Source: Oscillospiraceae bacterium (GTDB lineage: Bacteria > Bacillota > Clostridia > Oscillospirales > Ruminococcaceae). Taken from it: a DNA stretch of 34,575 nt. Position 1 is the stretch's first letter, and the number at the start of each line of letters is the position of its first letter. Both the position numbers and the translations under genes were made by a program. A model generated the notes under the pieces. It had not been told where the DNA came from. It saw only the letters and a program-made list of their open reading frames with translations, and searched no databases. The DNA is taken from assembly GCA_017468865.1 (NCBI GenBank), contig JAFUHM010000025.1, forward strand, positions 1-34,575, given 5' to 3'. Shown here in pieces: positions 17,514-25,525 of this stretch.

Positions 17514-18599
17514 ATGGATACTTTGACTCAAAACTCTGTGAAGCCCTCCAAGGAGGAAATGAAGGAACTTCGCCGATATTACTCGAAGATGGCGCTCATA
17601 CTGATCGTGCTGATAGGCGTGTTCTCAGGGGTAAATACTCTGGTGATGAGGATAAGCTGCGGCATAATAGGCGGCGGATTTGATGCGGACTCTCTTGCGG
17701 CAGGCCGTGAGGCAGTGAAGGCCGATCCCGTCATGTCGGCGATGTATTCCTATATGTTCCCCCTTGCGGGTGACATTGCCGCTCTTCTGGTGGGGCTTGC
17801 CGTAACGAAGATAGACCTGAAAAAGCTGTTCACCGTAAAGGGCTTTGACGGCAAGGACATATTCAACATGATGGCCTTCGGCTTCGGACTGCCTGTCATA
17901 GCCTCATTCCTGATGGTGGCGATAACCACTCTGGCGGAGACTGCAATGGGCAGGGAGACAGAGGCTGACGATCTGGTGAGGATATTGTCTGCAAACGGTC
18001 CGTTCTGGCTGAAGATCTTCACATACGCCTATATGTGCGTGTTAGGCCCAATAATGGAGGAGCTTATCTTCCGAGGGGTGCTTCTGGCAGGACTTCGCAA
18101 ATACGGCAATGTATTTGCGGTGGTGATGTCGTCGGTCATGTTCGGTCTGGCACATATGTCCTTTGTGCAGTGCCTTCCCGCAATGACGGTAGGATTTGTA
18201 TGTGCGGTGATGGTGATACGCACGGGCTCCATACTTCCGTCCATGTTCCTGCATATCGTGAACAATTCTGTTTCGGCGATACTTATGATAATGATGCAGG
18301 GCGTGGATCTCCAGAAGATGATGGACGCCTCAGCGTCATATGACATGGATGCCATGATGAGTATGTTTTCATCACTGCTACCCATACTCATTTTCCTTAT
18401 GATAAACGGGTTCATCCGTCTTGCGGCGCTGGTCTATTCCCTGATAAGGGCATTTATATTCCGTTCCCGCAGAGGTACTCTTTTCGGTCACAGTGACTGG
18501 TGTACGGCACGCACATGGAAGCCCTGCTTCACGTCCATACCCATGCTCTTTATCCTGGGGTATCTGCTGGTGGAGACTGTGCTGACCATAGTGCAGTGA
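17514..18599 (+). CDS. CPBP-family intramembrane metalloprotease
   Basis: Polytopic membrane protein of the CPBP (CAAX protease and bacteriocin-processing) family, 361 residues with about eight hydrophobic segments. The family motifs are complete: EELIFR with Glu182, Glu183 and Arg187; FGLAHM with His214; and HIVNN with His247 and Asn250. These residues form the glutamate/histidine active site within the membrane. Members can be prenyl-protein proteases, bacteriocin immunity proteins or of unknown role, and no bacteriocin gene is seen here. It follows deoA with a 3-base gap and is probably cotranscribed. A bidirectional terminator at 18621-18648 ends the unit. Confidence 0.9.
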   Translation: MDTLTQNSVKPSKEEMKELRRYYSKMALILIVLIGVFSGVNTLVMRISCGIIGGGFDADSLAAGREAVKADPVMSAMYSYMFPLAGDIAALLVGLAVTKIDLKKLFTVKGFDGKDIFNMMAFGFGLPVIASFLMVAITTLAETAMGRETEADDLVRILSANGPFWLKIFTYAYMCVLGPIMEELIFRGVLLAGLRKYGNVFAVVMSSVMFGLAHMSFVQCLPAMTVGFVCAVMVIRTGSILPSMFLHIVNNSVSAILMIMMQGVDLQKMMDASASYDMDAMMSMFSSLLPILIFLMINGFIRLAALVYSLIRAFIFRSRRGTLFGHSDWCTARTWKPCFTSIPMLFILGYLLVETVLTIVQ

Positions 18600-18620
18600 C
18601 GATGATTAATACGCAGATGT

Positions 18621-18648
18621 CAAAAGCGGTCATGAATGACCGCTTTTG
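18621..18648. terminator. Bidirectional terminator between converging genes
   Basis: A 13-bp perfect stem, CAAAAGCGGTCAT (18621-18633) with ATGACCGCTTTTG (18636-18648). A-rich and T-rich ends serve both the CPBP gene (plus) and the EamA gene (minus). Confidence 0.85.
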
Positions 18649-18650
18649 TG

Positions 18651-19553
18651 TTATATCCTGTGTTTCAGTGTGTCCGAAACCACAAGGGCAGTCCCTGCCG
18701 TCATCACCGCAAGGGCGATAAGATAAGCAAGGGTAAGGGGTTCACGGAGCAGGACAAAGGACAGGAATGCGCCGATGAAGGGGGCGATGGCATAGTAGGC
18801 GCTTGTTTTGGCTGCCCCGAGTGTCTTCTGCGCCCTGATGTAGGTGAAGATGCTCAGTCCGTAGGCGACAAAGCCCAGCAGCAGCGCAGGCAGGATAAAC
18901 CTCATGTCGGGGAGCTTTTCCCCGATGAGGGCTGCGATCATGAGGGAGCCTGCGCCCGAGCCGAAGCCCTTTATAGTTACGATCTGATAGGTGCTTTTTT
19001 CCGAAATGCTCCTGGTGCAGTTGTTTTCAAGTCCCCAGCAGGCGGTGGCTCCCAGGACGAGCAGAGAGCCGACGGAGAAGGTAAAGCTCCCCTTGCCCCC
19101 GAAGGACAGGATGATGCTCGAAAGGGTGATGAGACCGATTGCCGCCCACAGCTTTTTACTCACCTTTTCCTTGAAGATAAAGAGAGCGATAAGTGATGTG
19201 GCGACTATCTCAAAGTTCCCGAGGAGCGAGGCATTGGCGGATGTGCCCAGCTTCACGCCGAGCATCAGGAGTATGGGGGCGATGATGTCCAGCAGCACCA
19301 TACCCACCGTGTAAGGCATATCCTTCTTTTCAAGACGATCTGCGGGGTTTTCAGACTTGTGGCGGAACAGGTACATTATCCCCACCCCTGCCCCTGCGCC
19401 GAGATAGAGAAACGCAGCCATATATGTGGGTGCTATCTTATCGAGCAGCAGCTTTGAACATGGGACGTTCAGAGCATAGAACGCAGCTGCCGCTATCGCA
19501 TAACAAACAGCTGCGGCTTTCCCGTCAGGTCTGATGTTATTCTTTTCTTCCAT
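18651..19553 (-). CDS. EamA-family (DMT superfamily) transporter
   Basis: Inner-membrane permease of 300 residues with ten predicted helices in two EamA repeats (about residues 15-150 and 160-290). The second repeat contains the common motif FTYIRAQKTLGAAKTSAYYAIAPF, followed by FLLREPLT-type residues typical of the drug/metabolite transporter superfamily. The first repeat has NVPCSKLLLDKIAPTYMAAF. The ATG at 19553 is preceded by GGGAG. It lies downstream of murA on the same strand, with a hairpin between them. The substrate is not predictable; members move amino acids, nucleobases or other metabolites. Confidence 0.9.
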   Translation of the reverse strand: MEEKNNIRPDGKAAAVCYAIAAAAFYALNVPCSKLLLDKIAPTYMAAFLYLGAGAGVGIMYLFRHKSENPADRLEKKDMPYTVGMVLLDIIAPILLMLGVKLGTSANASLLGNFEIVATSLIALFIFKEKVSKKLWAAIGLITLSSIILSFGGKGSFTFSVGSLLVLGATACWGLENNCTRSISEKSTYQIVTIKGFGSGAGSLMIAALIGEKLPDMRFILPALLLGFVAYGLSIFTYIRAQKTLGAAKTSAYYAIAPFIGAFLSFVLLREPLTLAYLIALAVMTAGTALVVSDTLKHRI

Positions 19554-19572
19554 AAAGTCTCCCTAAACTAAA

Positions 19573-19611
19573 AGCCATGTCCCCTCCGTCTCAACGAAAG
19601 GAAACATGGCT
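19573..19611 (-). terminator. Probable terminator of murA
   Basis: Inverted repeat AGCCATGT (19573-19580) with ACATGGCT (19604-19611), extended inward by G-C and G-U pairs. It is followed on the minus strand by TTTTAG. The T tract is short, so some read-through into the EamA gene is likely. Confidence 0.6.
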
Positions 19612-19615
19612 CGTA

Positions 19616-20899
19616 TCATACAGCCTTACGCTGTGCAGGACCGGGGACAGAACGCTTTTCTATATCTGCGCCCAATGCCCTGAGCTTCTCGACTATGTTC
19701 TCATACCCACGCTCGATGTGGTAGATGTCGTCGATCTCAGTTACGCCGCTTGCGGCAAGACCCGCTATCACGAGAGCTGCGCCTGCTCTGAGGTCGGGGG
19801 CGGTAACAGGTGCGCCGTACAGCTTGCCTACGCCCTCTATGACTGCAACTCGTCCCTCTACGGAGATATCCGCACCCATGCGGCGAAGTTCATCCACATA
19901 GCGGAAACGGTTGTTGAATATGTCCTCCGTCACGATGCTCGTACCTTCCGCAAGGCAGAGCAGAGTAGATATCTGAGGCTGCATATCCGTGGGAAATCCG
20001 GGATGAGGCTGCGTCTTGATGGAAGTCTTTACGAGGGGGCCGTCCACAGTGATGCGCACGCTGTCGTCAAACTCCTCCACGTTCACGCCTATTTTCATCA
20101 GCTTCTGAGTGATGGATTCAAGATGCTTGGGGATAACGTTCTTTACAAGCACGTCTCCTCTTGTGGCAGCCGCAGCCACCATATAAGTCCCTGCTTCTAT
20201 CTGATCGGGGATGATGGCGTACTGTGTGCCCCTGAGGGAACGAACGCCCCTGATCTTGATAACATCCGTACCTGCGCCCATGATATCAGCACCCATAGAG
20301 TTGAGGAAGTTGGCAAGATCGACTATATGAGGCTCCTTTGCGGCATTCTCGATTATGGTAAGTCCCGTGGCTCTTACCGCCGCAAGGATAGCGTTGATGG
20401 TAGCGCCAACCGTAACGGTGTCGAAGTAGATCTGCGAACCGATGAGCATATCGGCGGATATGTCTATCATGCCGTTGTCACGGCGGCAGTCTGCGCCGAG
20501 TGCGGAGAAAGCCTTCAGATGCTGGTCTATCGGGCGGTCACCCAGATTGCATCCGCCCGGCATGGCAACTCTTGCACGCCTGAACTTGCCCAGCAGTGTG
20601 CCGAGGAAGTAGTAGGATGCCCGCATATGGCGTGCCAGTTCGTAGGGAACGATGGGATCCTTTATCATGGTGGCATCTATGCGGTATGTGCCGCCGCCCA
20701 GATTTTCCACCTTAGCACCCATCTCATACAGTATGCGCAGAGATATTGAAACGTCACTGATGTCAGGTACGTTCTCTATCACGCAAGGTTCATCGGACAG
20801 GATAACAGCGGGGATCACAGCCACAACAGCGTTCTTTGCGCCGCTGATGGTAACTTCTCCCTTCAGCCTCCTGCCGCCCTTTATCACGAATTTATCCAA
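19616..20899 (-). CDS. murA: UDP-N-acetylglucosamine 1-carboxyvinyltransferase
   Basis: First committed enzyme of peptidoglycan precursor synthesis. It transfers enolpyruvate from phosphoenolpyruvate to UDP-GlcNAc in the cytoplasm and is the fosfomycin target. The 427-residue protein starts MDKFVIKGGRRLKGEVTISG, continues with AKNA as in all MurA, and carries the mobile-loop motif MPGGCNLGDRPIDQHL with catalytic Cys117. A Cys here (not Asp) predicts fosfomycin sensitivity of this copy. The start codon is TTG at 20899-20897 with GGGAGG 10 bases upstream; no ATG fits the conserved N-terminus. The gene has its own promoter region (20957-20962). Confidence 0.97.
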   Translation of the reverse strand: MDKFVIKGGRRLKGEVTISGAKNAVVAVIPAVILSDEPCVIENVPDISDVSISLRILYEMGAKVENLGGGTYRIDATMIKDPIVPYELARHMRASYYFLGTLLGKFRRARVAMPGGCNLGDRPIDQHLKAFSALGADCRRDNGMIDISADMLIGSQIYFDTVTVGATINAILAAVRATGLTIIENAAKEPHIVDLANFLNSMGADIMGAGTDVIKIRGVRSLRGTQYAIIPDQIEAGTYMVAAAATRGDVLVKNVIPKHLESITQKLMKIGVNVEEFDDSVRITVDGPLVKTSIKTQPHPGFPTDMQPQISTLLCLAEGTSIVTEDIFNNRFRYVDELRRMGADISVEGRVAVIEGVGKLYGAPVTAPDLRAGAALVIAGLAASGVTEIDDIYHIERGYENIVEKLRALGADIEKRSVPGPAQRKAV

Positions 20900-20956
20900 A
20901 ATTTAAGATCCTCCCGATGGATACACAGATACCCCTGCATACCCGCTTACCAGTCT

Positions 20957-20962
20957 ATTATA
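20957..20962 (-). promoter_or_regulatory. -10 box of the probable murA promoter
   Basis: Minus-strand TATAAT preceded by TGC (extended -10). No good -35 box is seen 17 bases upstream, where the sequence is only T-rich. Transcription would begin near 20950. The AT-rich remainder of the gap up to 21131 has no gene; it contains the 10-base palindrome CCGTTAACGG (21114-21123) of unknown role. Confidence 0.55.
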
Positions 20963-21131
20963 GCATATTTCGGGGAAAAATAAAAGAGTTTTTTAAGGTA
21001 ATATTTGACGTAATTTCCGTACATATTCAAGGCAATAATGTCAAATTGACCAAAAGCCCTCTATTTTATTACAGCATAATGACAAAAAATGAGATTTTGT
21101 TCCTGATATGTAACCGTTAACGGACGTGTGA

Positions 21132-21154
21132 GGTCTCCCTGACGCAGGCAGACC
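21132..21154 (-). terminator. Hairpin just past the GH25 gene, possible terminator
   Basis: GGTCT (21132-21136) pairs with AGACC (21150-21154), and CCTG (21038+100 = 21138-21141) with CAGG (21145-21148), around a 3-base loop and one mismatch. No T run follows directly on the minus strand, so it may be a weak terminator or an RNA 3' end stabiliser. Confidence 0.4.
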
Positions 21155-21159
21155 CTCTC

Positions 21160-22437
21160 TTATCCGTGTATCAGCACGTCAAAATCAACATCGCCGTCTA
21201 TCCCGTCTATCCTGCCGTCGCTGCACATCTGCCACATAAAGTAGTCGCCCTCATAGTTTGAGGTGGCACCGAGTTTGGTGTAGTGTGCGAGCCATGTCTT
21301 TGCCTCGGTATCCCAGACATTGGTAAGGTAGTTCTTGCTCCCGTAAAGGCAGGCTTCATAGCCTGCATCGTTCATGCGCTCCTCGAATATGCCGTAGAGC
21401 TCGTTGAGCCTGTGCAGGCTCATGCCGTACCGCTGGTAATGCCCGAATTCCTCCCAGTCGAAGGACACAGGCAGATCAAGGCTCTCGCCGTCGAGCTTGT
21501 CGATTATCCAGTCGCACATCTCGTTCACACGCTGCTCACTGTCCGAGTCCGTGTAGAAGTACACACCGACTTTAAGGCCTGCCGCCTTTGCCTCCCGTAT
21601 GTTGCGGTCAAAGCAGATGTCCTCATAGATCCCGTTGGTGTCCGCACCTATGCGCATCATGACGAATTTGCATCCTGCGTCCCTGAGACGGGCAAAGTCC
21701 ACTTCATCCCCCTGCCATTTGGATATATCTATGCCGAGTTCCCCCATGCTGCCGTATGCGTCGGCAAAGTCATCAAAGCTGATGAAGCTGCCCGACGGGG
21801 TGTATCCTCCGCCCTGTGACGGCTCATATACGGTGACGGTGGAGTTCCATTCCCTGGTATTGCCCGAGGTATCCGAGGCATAGCACCGTATGCGGTAGCT
21901 TCCCTCCGTATCGGTGTCTACGTCCCCTGTATAGCTTATGGTCACATGATCGTCATAGTAGTCGCCTACGCCCACATAATCGGACAGATCGAAGGCTTCG
22001 CCCTTCCTGTGGCGGATATCTCCCGCATTGAGGAGTACCGGGGGAGTGGTGTCTGCGCCCCTGAACCTGAAACGGTCGGTGTACACCGTGCCGTCTATGT
22101 CGTAGCGGAGCTTTATGGAAAAGTTCCCCGTGCGGGTTATGGTGTATGCAAAGTCGGAAACGGGGGTCGCTCCGTCGGGGATAAGGTCACGGGGTCTTAC
22201 CACGGAATACACCTCAAATACGGGTATGTCCCTTGATGCGCCGACAGCGGCAAGGCCTTCAAAGTCCACACGGTCGGGAGCGTTTATCGAAAGCCTCTCC
22301 CGGGTCATGTCAAAGCCCTCTGCTGATACCGTATTCGTCACCGCTATGGCGGAAAGGGCATTATTTGGAGCGGGTATCTCTTGTGTCATGCAGGCTGTCA
22401 TAGCGGCAGCGGACAACAGGGTGAATATCTTCTTCAT
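21160..22437 (-). CDS. Secreted GH25 lysozyme with an Ig-like domain
   Basis: Predicted secreted muramidase that hydrolyses the MurNAc-GlcNAc bond of peptidoglycan. The 425-residue protein has an N-terminal signal peptide (MKKIFTLLSAAAMTACMTQE); Cys16 makes a weak lipobox possible (Met-Thr-Ala-Cys). A linker follows, then a bacterial Ig-like domain at about residues 110-185 (DTTPPVLLNAGD...SYRIRCYASDTSGN) and a GH25 domain from about residue 215. The GH25 domain starts LGIDISKWQGDEVDF and carries the catalytic-type motif FDWEE (Asp327, Glu329). The ATG at 22437 has GAGG 6 bases upstream. An in-frame GTG at 22449 is rejected because it lies inside that ribosome site. It follows the 289-residue membrane protein with an 18-base gap, so the two are probably one operon. 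It may act on the cell's own wall. Confidence 0.9.
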   Translation of the reverse strand: MKKIFTLLSAAAMTACMTQEIPAPNNALSAIAVTNTVSAEGFDMTRERLSINAPDRVDFEGLAAVGASRDIPVFEVYSVVRPRDLIPDGATPVSDFAYTITRTGNFSIKLRYDIDGTVYTDRFRFRGADTTPPVLLNAGDIRHRKGEAFDLSDYVGVGDYYDDHVTISYTGDVDTDTEGSYRIRCYASDTSGNTREWNSTVTVYEPSQGGGYTPSGSFISFDDFADAYGSMGELGIDISKWQGDEVDFARLRDAGCKFVMMRIGADTNGIYEDICFDRNIREAKAAGLKVGVYFYTDSDSEQRVNEMCDWIIDKLDGESLDLPVSFDWEEFGHYQRYGMSLHRLNELYGIFEERMNDAGYEACLYGSKNYLTNVWDTEAKTWLAHYTKLGATSNYEGDYFMWQMCSDGRIDGIDGDVDFDVLIHG

Positions 22438-22455
22438 GTAATACCTCACAGATCC

Positions 22456-23325
22456 TTATTTCCTGTGGTCGGCTATGTATGCACGCCAAAGTGCCACCGA
22501 CTCATCGAAGTTCTTCTGCATCTTTTCTTCACTTTCGCCGAATGTCTTTACAGGCTTGCGGAAGGAGACGTAAAGCTCACTGTCGTCCATATCCGCATAT
22601 CCTATCAGTTCCTTGAAATCCGTTCCCGAAAGGCGGTAGCCTATCTCTTCGGCGTTTTCGTCACCGGGGAAGAGCTCCCTTGCATCTGCGAAAACTCCCT
22701 CCGTGATGTCAAGGGCTTCGTATGCCTTCATATTCCCGATGATGATTATGGTGTTCCCCGACTGGAATTCACCGATGAGCTTGGTGCGGTCAGCCTGCGC
22801 CAGATACATGGATGCGTTGTCCATGTCGGTGTATCCCGCAGGTACATAGTAAAGTCTGGCGATCTTGCGGCGGTCGTTGTTTACGTCATTCACATAGGAT
22901 GACCATGTTTCCTTTATGTTGTCGCACAGATAGGTCATGTTGTAGTCGTCGGCGATAAAAAGAGCCTGGACATCGGGGCGCTCTGCCTTTATGTAATCGG
23001 TGATGAGGAATACCGCCAGAAATACGAAGAGCCCGACGGCGATCACATGGAATTTATAGTGGTAGAAGAAATTGGATACTTTCTCCCCGAAGGTGTAGGT
23101 TCGCTTTTCGGGCTCGGGCTCCTGCTCGATCTCATCCTCTTCTATCTGCCCATGTTGGAGCTTGATAAGTTCCAGCCTGTCACGCCTGAGCTTTGCCTCA
23201 TATCCTCTGCGTGCCTTTTCTTCGGCTTCCGCCTGTCTGAGGGCATCCTCCGAATCACGGTGGAGTTCCTCCGAGCGGAGCTGTTTCCCGTGTTCTCCTA
23301 TCTGTTCAAGTATATTCTTATTCAT
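22456..23325 (-). CDS. Single-pass membrane protein of unknown function
   Basis: A 289-residue protein I do not recognise. Residues 1-75 are highly charged and probably coiled coil (many Glu, Arg and Lys), followed by TFGEKVSNFFYHYKFHVIAV, which leads into one membrane helix at about 92-110. The remaining 180 residues, predicted outside, contain TIIIIGNMKAYEALD and several acidic patches, and no catalytic motif is visible. I chose the ATG at 23325: AAAGGA lies 8 bases upstream and the -10 box at 23348-23353 would place the transcript start about 15 bases before it. The reading frame stays open for another 438 bases upstream, but that stretch carries tandem repeats and the promoter and is not counted as coding. 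It precedes the GH25 lysozyme, suggesting a wall-related role. Confidence 0.8.
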   Translation of the reverse strand: MNKNILEQIGEHGKQLRSEELHRDSEDALRQAEAEEKARRGYEAKLRRDRLELIKLQHGQIEEDEIEQEPEPEKRTYTFGEKVSNFFYHYKFHVIAVGLFVFLAVFLITDYIKAERPDVQALFIADDYNMTYLCDNIKETWSSYVNDVNNDRRKIARLYYVPAGYTDMDNASMYLAQADRTKLIGEFQSGNTIIIIGNMKAYEALDITEGVFADARELFPGDENAEEIGYRLSGTDFKELIGYADMDDSELYVSFRKPVKTFGESEEKMQKNFDESVALWRAYIADHRK

Positions 23326-23347
23326 ATGCAAAATCCTTTCGTTGTAT

Positions 23348-23376
23348 ATTATAGCATAAGATCGGAGAAAAATCAA
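23348..23376 (-). promoter_or_regulatory. Promoter of the membrane protein-GH25 unit
   Basis: Minus-strand -35 TTGATT (23371-23376), a 17-base spacer ending in TGC, and -10 TATAAT (23348-23353). It lies immediately before the ribosome site of the gene at 23325. Confidence 0.7.
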
Positions 23377-23520
23377 TGGATACAGGCAAAAATTTAAAAC
23401 TGCATAAGTGCAGCTGAATCCAGCTTGGTGCAGGCACAGCCATCTTATATCATAAAATGTGGGGAAAAGCAATAGATGGTTGAGAAGAATAAAACGGAAC
23501 AATGTACTAAAGATCAAATT

Positions 23521-23671
23521 GGGTGCAGGCACCGCCTGCCTGCCGAGCTGTGCAGAGTATGTCCGATGTAAATGAATGAACGAAACGGGTGTGGGCACCG
23601 CCTGCCTGCCGAGCCGTGCAGAATATGTCCGATGCAGATAAATGAACGAACCGGGTGCAGGCTCAGCCTGC
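23521..23671. repeat. Two 66-bp tandem repeats plus a partial third unit
   Basis: Units at 23521-23586 and 23587-23652 differ at about 8 of 66 positions. A partial third unit occupies 23653-23671, and a related fragment (GGTGCAGGCA) occurs near 23428. Each full unit begins GGGTGCAGGC or GGGTGTGGGC, continues with ACCGCCTGCCTGCCGAG, and contains a small GC-rich inverted repeat. In the partial unit it is a perfect 7-bp hairpin, TGCAGGC with GCCTGCA. The period is a multiple of three, which keeps frames open by chance. The repeats lie between two divergent promoters. The rest of 23377-23520 shows short hairpins (CTGCA-TAAG-TGCAG at 23400) but no gene. Confidence 0.85.
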
Positions 23672-23692
23672 AAATTTGTGCAAAATAACATA

Positions 23693-23721
23693 TTGAAAAG
23701 ATGGGAGATATGTGCTATAAT
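23693..23721 (+). promoter_or_regulatory. Promoter of rpsT
   Basis: -35 TTGAAA (23693-23698), a 17-base spacer ending in TGC, and -10 TATAAT (23716-23721). Transcription would begin near 23728, some 158 bases before the start codon. Confidence 0.78.
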
Positions 23722-23727
23722 ATATTT

Positions 23728-23885
23728 TAGTCTTTTTGTGATCCGGGCCGACAAGTGGAGCACATGAAGAAGGATAAGCGTGATTTGAACGGGTCATTAC
23801 GTTCGGCTAAAGCCGGTCTGCGTGTCTGCGGCTTTGTCACTGCGACGCCCAATAGACTTACGATCATGACTATGGAGGAACCATT
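23728..23885 (+). promoter_or_regulatory. Long structured 5' leader of rpsT, candidate regulatory RNA
   Basis: The leader of about 158 bases is long for a single ribosomal protein gene. By eye, TAGTC then GTGATC near its 5' end can pair with GATCAT and GACTA just before the ribosome site GGAGGA (23876-23881), closing a multibranch structure. Inside are GAACG-8 bases-CGTTC, and either CGGC-TAAA-GCCG or the longer AAAGCCG-13 bases-CGGCTTT, which exclude each other. No open frame of note is seen. Autoregulation by S20 is a reasonable idea but is not shown by the sequence, and I cannot assign it to a known leader family. Confidence 0.5.
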
Positions 23886-24128
23886 ATGGCTAATATCAAG
23901 TCCGCTAAGAAGCGTGTAGAAGTTATCAAGAAGAAGACTCTTCGCAACAAGATGATAAAGTCCAATCTCAAGACTGTTGTCAAGAAGGCAGAGGCTGAGC
24001 CCACAGCAGAGAATGTTACATTTGCTATCAAGCGTGTCGATCAGGCTTGCGCAAAGGGCATCATGCACAAGAACAAGGCAGCAAGGAAAAAGTCCCAGCT
24101 TGCCAAGAAGCTCAATGCCGCTAAGTAA
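23886..24128 (+). CDS. rpsT: 30S ribosomal protein S20
   Basis: Small-subunit ribosomal protein that binds the 5' domain and the 3' minor domain (helix 44) of 16S rRNA. The 80-residue, Lys-rich protein starts [20 protein letters not shown] and has the conserved [17 protein letters not shown] end of bacterial S20. The first ATG is used, with GGAGGA at a good distance. The gene is monocistronic, with its own promoter, long leader and strong terminator. Its last codons and the terminator are 20 to 50 bases from the next gene, the ABC ATPase. Confidence 0.97.
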   Translation: MANIKSAKKRVEVIKKKTLRNKMIKSNLKTVVKKAEAEPTAENVTFAIKRVDQACAKGIMHKNKAARKKSQLAKKLNAAK

Positions 24129-24136
24129 GACATTAT

Positions 24137-24165
24137 ACGGAGCAGTTGATCTGCTCCGTTTTTTT
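24137..24165 (+). terminator. Rho-independent terminator of rpsT
   Basis: A 9-bp stem, ACGGAGCAG (24137-24145) with CTGCTCCGT (24151-24159), a 5-base loop and seven T's. It ends 15 bases before the next start codon. Confidence 0.92.
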
Positions 24166-24179
24166 AAAATGGGGATAGT

Positions 24180-25448
24180 ATGAACGAACCTATGATAAGG
24201 GTCTCTCACATATCCAAGAAATACCGTCTTGGTCAGATAGGCGGGACCACCCTCAGAGAGCAGCTTCAGAGGCTGTCCGCAAAGGTGCATCACCGTGAGG
24301 ACCCTACCAGACCCATCGGTATGCGTGAGCGCCCGAAGGAAGACTTTCTTGCGCTTGACGACGTGTCCTTTGATGCGGCGGCAGGGGAGAGGATAGGCAT
24401 TATCGGGAGGAACGGCGCAGGCAAGTCCACCCTGCTCAAGCTCATTTCCCGTGTCACCGCCCCCTCCGAGGGGATGATAGGGCTCAACGGCAGAGTGGCG
24501 TCCATGCTCGAAGTGGGCACGGGATTTCACGGGGAGCTTACAGGCAGGGAAAATATCTATATGAACGGCGCTATCCTGGGGATGTCACGCAAAGAGATAG
24601 ACAGCAAGATCGACAGCATAATCGACTTTTCGGAGATAAGCCGCTTTATCGACACCCCCGTAAAGAGATACTCCAGCGGTATGTATGTCAAGCTGGCGTT
24701 CTCCGTGGCGGCGCATCTGGATTCCGAGATAATGATAATGGATGAGGTGCTGGCTGTGGGGGATATGGCATTCCAGCGCAAATGCCTTGAAAAGATGAAT
24801 GACGTCTCCCATACGGGAGGGCGCACCATCCTGTATGTCAGCCATAATATGGATACCATAAGACGGCTCTGCGACAGGGGTATAGTCCTTGACCACGGTA
24901 AACTCATCTATGACGGGGGAGCGGAAGATGCCATCAGCCTGTATACCGAACAGCGCACCGATCAGGCTGTGAGGATCACCGAAATGTCAGACCTGCCGAG
25001 GATGAAGGGCGTCAGCCGAAAGGTGAGCTTTGTAAGTGCGGATACGGGCAGTGACAGCGGTATCTACTCCTGCGATGATGATATGGCGGTCACCTTTGCG
25101 CTGAGTTCCTCCGTCAGCTGCGATGATATGCGCATGATGATGGTGCTCATATCAAAGGACGGCACAAGGGTAGGAATGACAGAGACGCCGCCCTTTTCGG
25201 TGCATGAGGGGGACAACAGCATCACTGTGTCATTCCCGTGCAGGGGGCTTGCGGACGGCAGCTATTACTTTGAGATAAGCCTTGTCCATCGGCCGCACCT
25301 TTATATGGGAGAGAGGTGCGACGGCATCTCCGATGTGCTTCCCTTCAGCATCCGCAATACCGAGGTGTTCGGCATCACCAGCGAGCGATGGCTAAGGAAC
25401 TGGGGACACGTTATGCTCTCCCCCCTGTCGGTAACGGCACAAAGCTGA
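24180..25448 (+). CDS. Polysaccharide/teichoic acid export-type ABC ATPase (Wzt/TagH-like)
   Basis: ATP-binding subunit of an ABC exporter for cell-surface glycopolymers. The 422-residue protein has an ABC domain at about residues 5-255: Walker A IIGRNGAGKST with Lys82, a Q-loop region, a signature variant KRYSSGMYVKLAFS, Walker B IMIMDEVLAVGD, and the switch His in ILYVSHN. The motif FHGELTGRENIYMNGAILGM is typical of the Wzt, RfbE and TagH branch. Residues about 265-420 form a beta-rich C-terminal domain like the Wzt carbohydrate-binding domain. No permease gene (Wzm/TagG type) is in the window, although such pairs are usually adjacent. It starts 15 bases after the rpsT terminator with only a weak ribosome site (GGGGATAGT) and no visible promoter, so it may depend on read-through. 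Confidence 0.9.
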   Translation: MNEPMIRVSHISKKYRLGQIGGTTLREQLQRLSAKVHHREDPTRPIGMRERPKEDFLALDDVSFDAAAGERIGIIGRNGAGKSTLLKLISRVTAPSEGMIGLNGRVASMLEVGTGFHGELTGRENIYMNGAILGMSRKEIDSKIDSIIDFSEISRFIDTPVKRYSSGMYVKLAFSVAAHLDSEIMIMDEVLAVGDMAFQRKCLEKMNDVSHTGGRTILYVSHNMDTIRRLCDRGIVLDHGKLIYDGGAEDAISLYTEQRTDQAVRITEMSDLPRMKGVSRKVSFVSADTGSDSGIYSCDDDMAVTFALSSSVSCDDMRMMMVLISKDGTRVGMTETPPFSVHEGDNSITVSFPCRGLADGSYYFEISLVHRPHLYMGERCDGISDVLPFSIRNTEVFGITSERWLRNWGHVMLSPLSVTAQS

Positions 25449-25481
25449 GTACCGTCTTATCCGTGACACGGAGAATATCAT

Positions 25482-25511
25482 AAAGCCGCACTTTGCACAA
25501 GTGCGGCTTTT
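25482..25511. terminator. Bidirectional terminator between the ABC ATPase and asparagine-synthetase-like genes
   Basis: A perfect 12-bp stem, AAAGCCGCACTT (25482-25493) with AAGTGCGGCTTT (25499-25510), and a 5-base loop. The A/T ends serve both converging genes. Confidence 0.85.
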
Positions 25512-25525
25512 GTATCGTACATACC

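Noticed and set aside
21114..21123. Palindrome CCGTTAACGG as an operator
   Set aside because: A single 10-base palindrome is 160 bases from the murA promoter -10 box and not placed to control either neighbour convincingly.
22438..22449. GTG start for the GH25 lysozyme
   Set aside because: This GTG is part of the GTGAGG ribosome site that serves the ATG at 22437.
23521..23671. Possible CRISPR array
   Set aside because: The units are directly adjacent with no variable spacers, differ from each other, and no cas gene is present.
23326..23763. In-frame extension of the 289-residue membrane protein by about 146 codons
   Set aside because: It contains the tandem repeats, a good promoter and a ribosome site right before the ATG at 23325. 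The open frame is explained by a repeat period of 66, a multiple of three.
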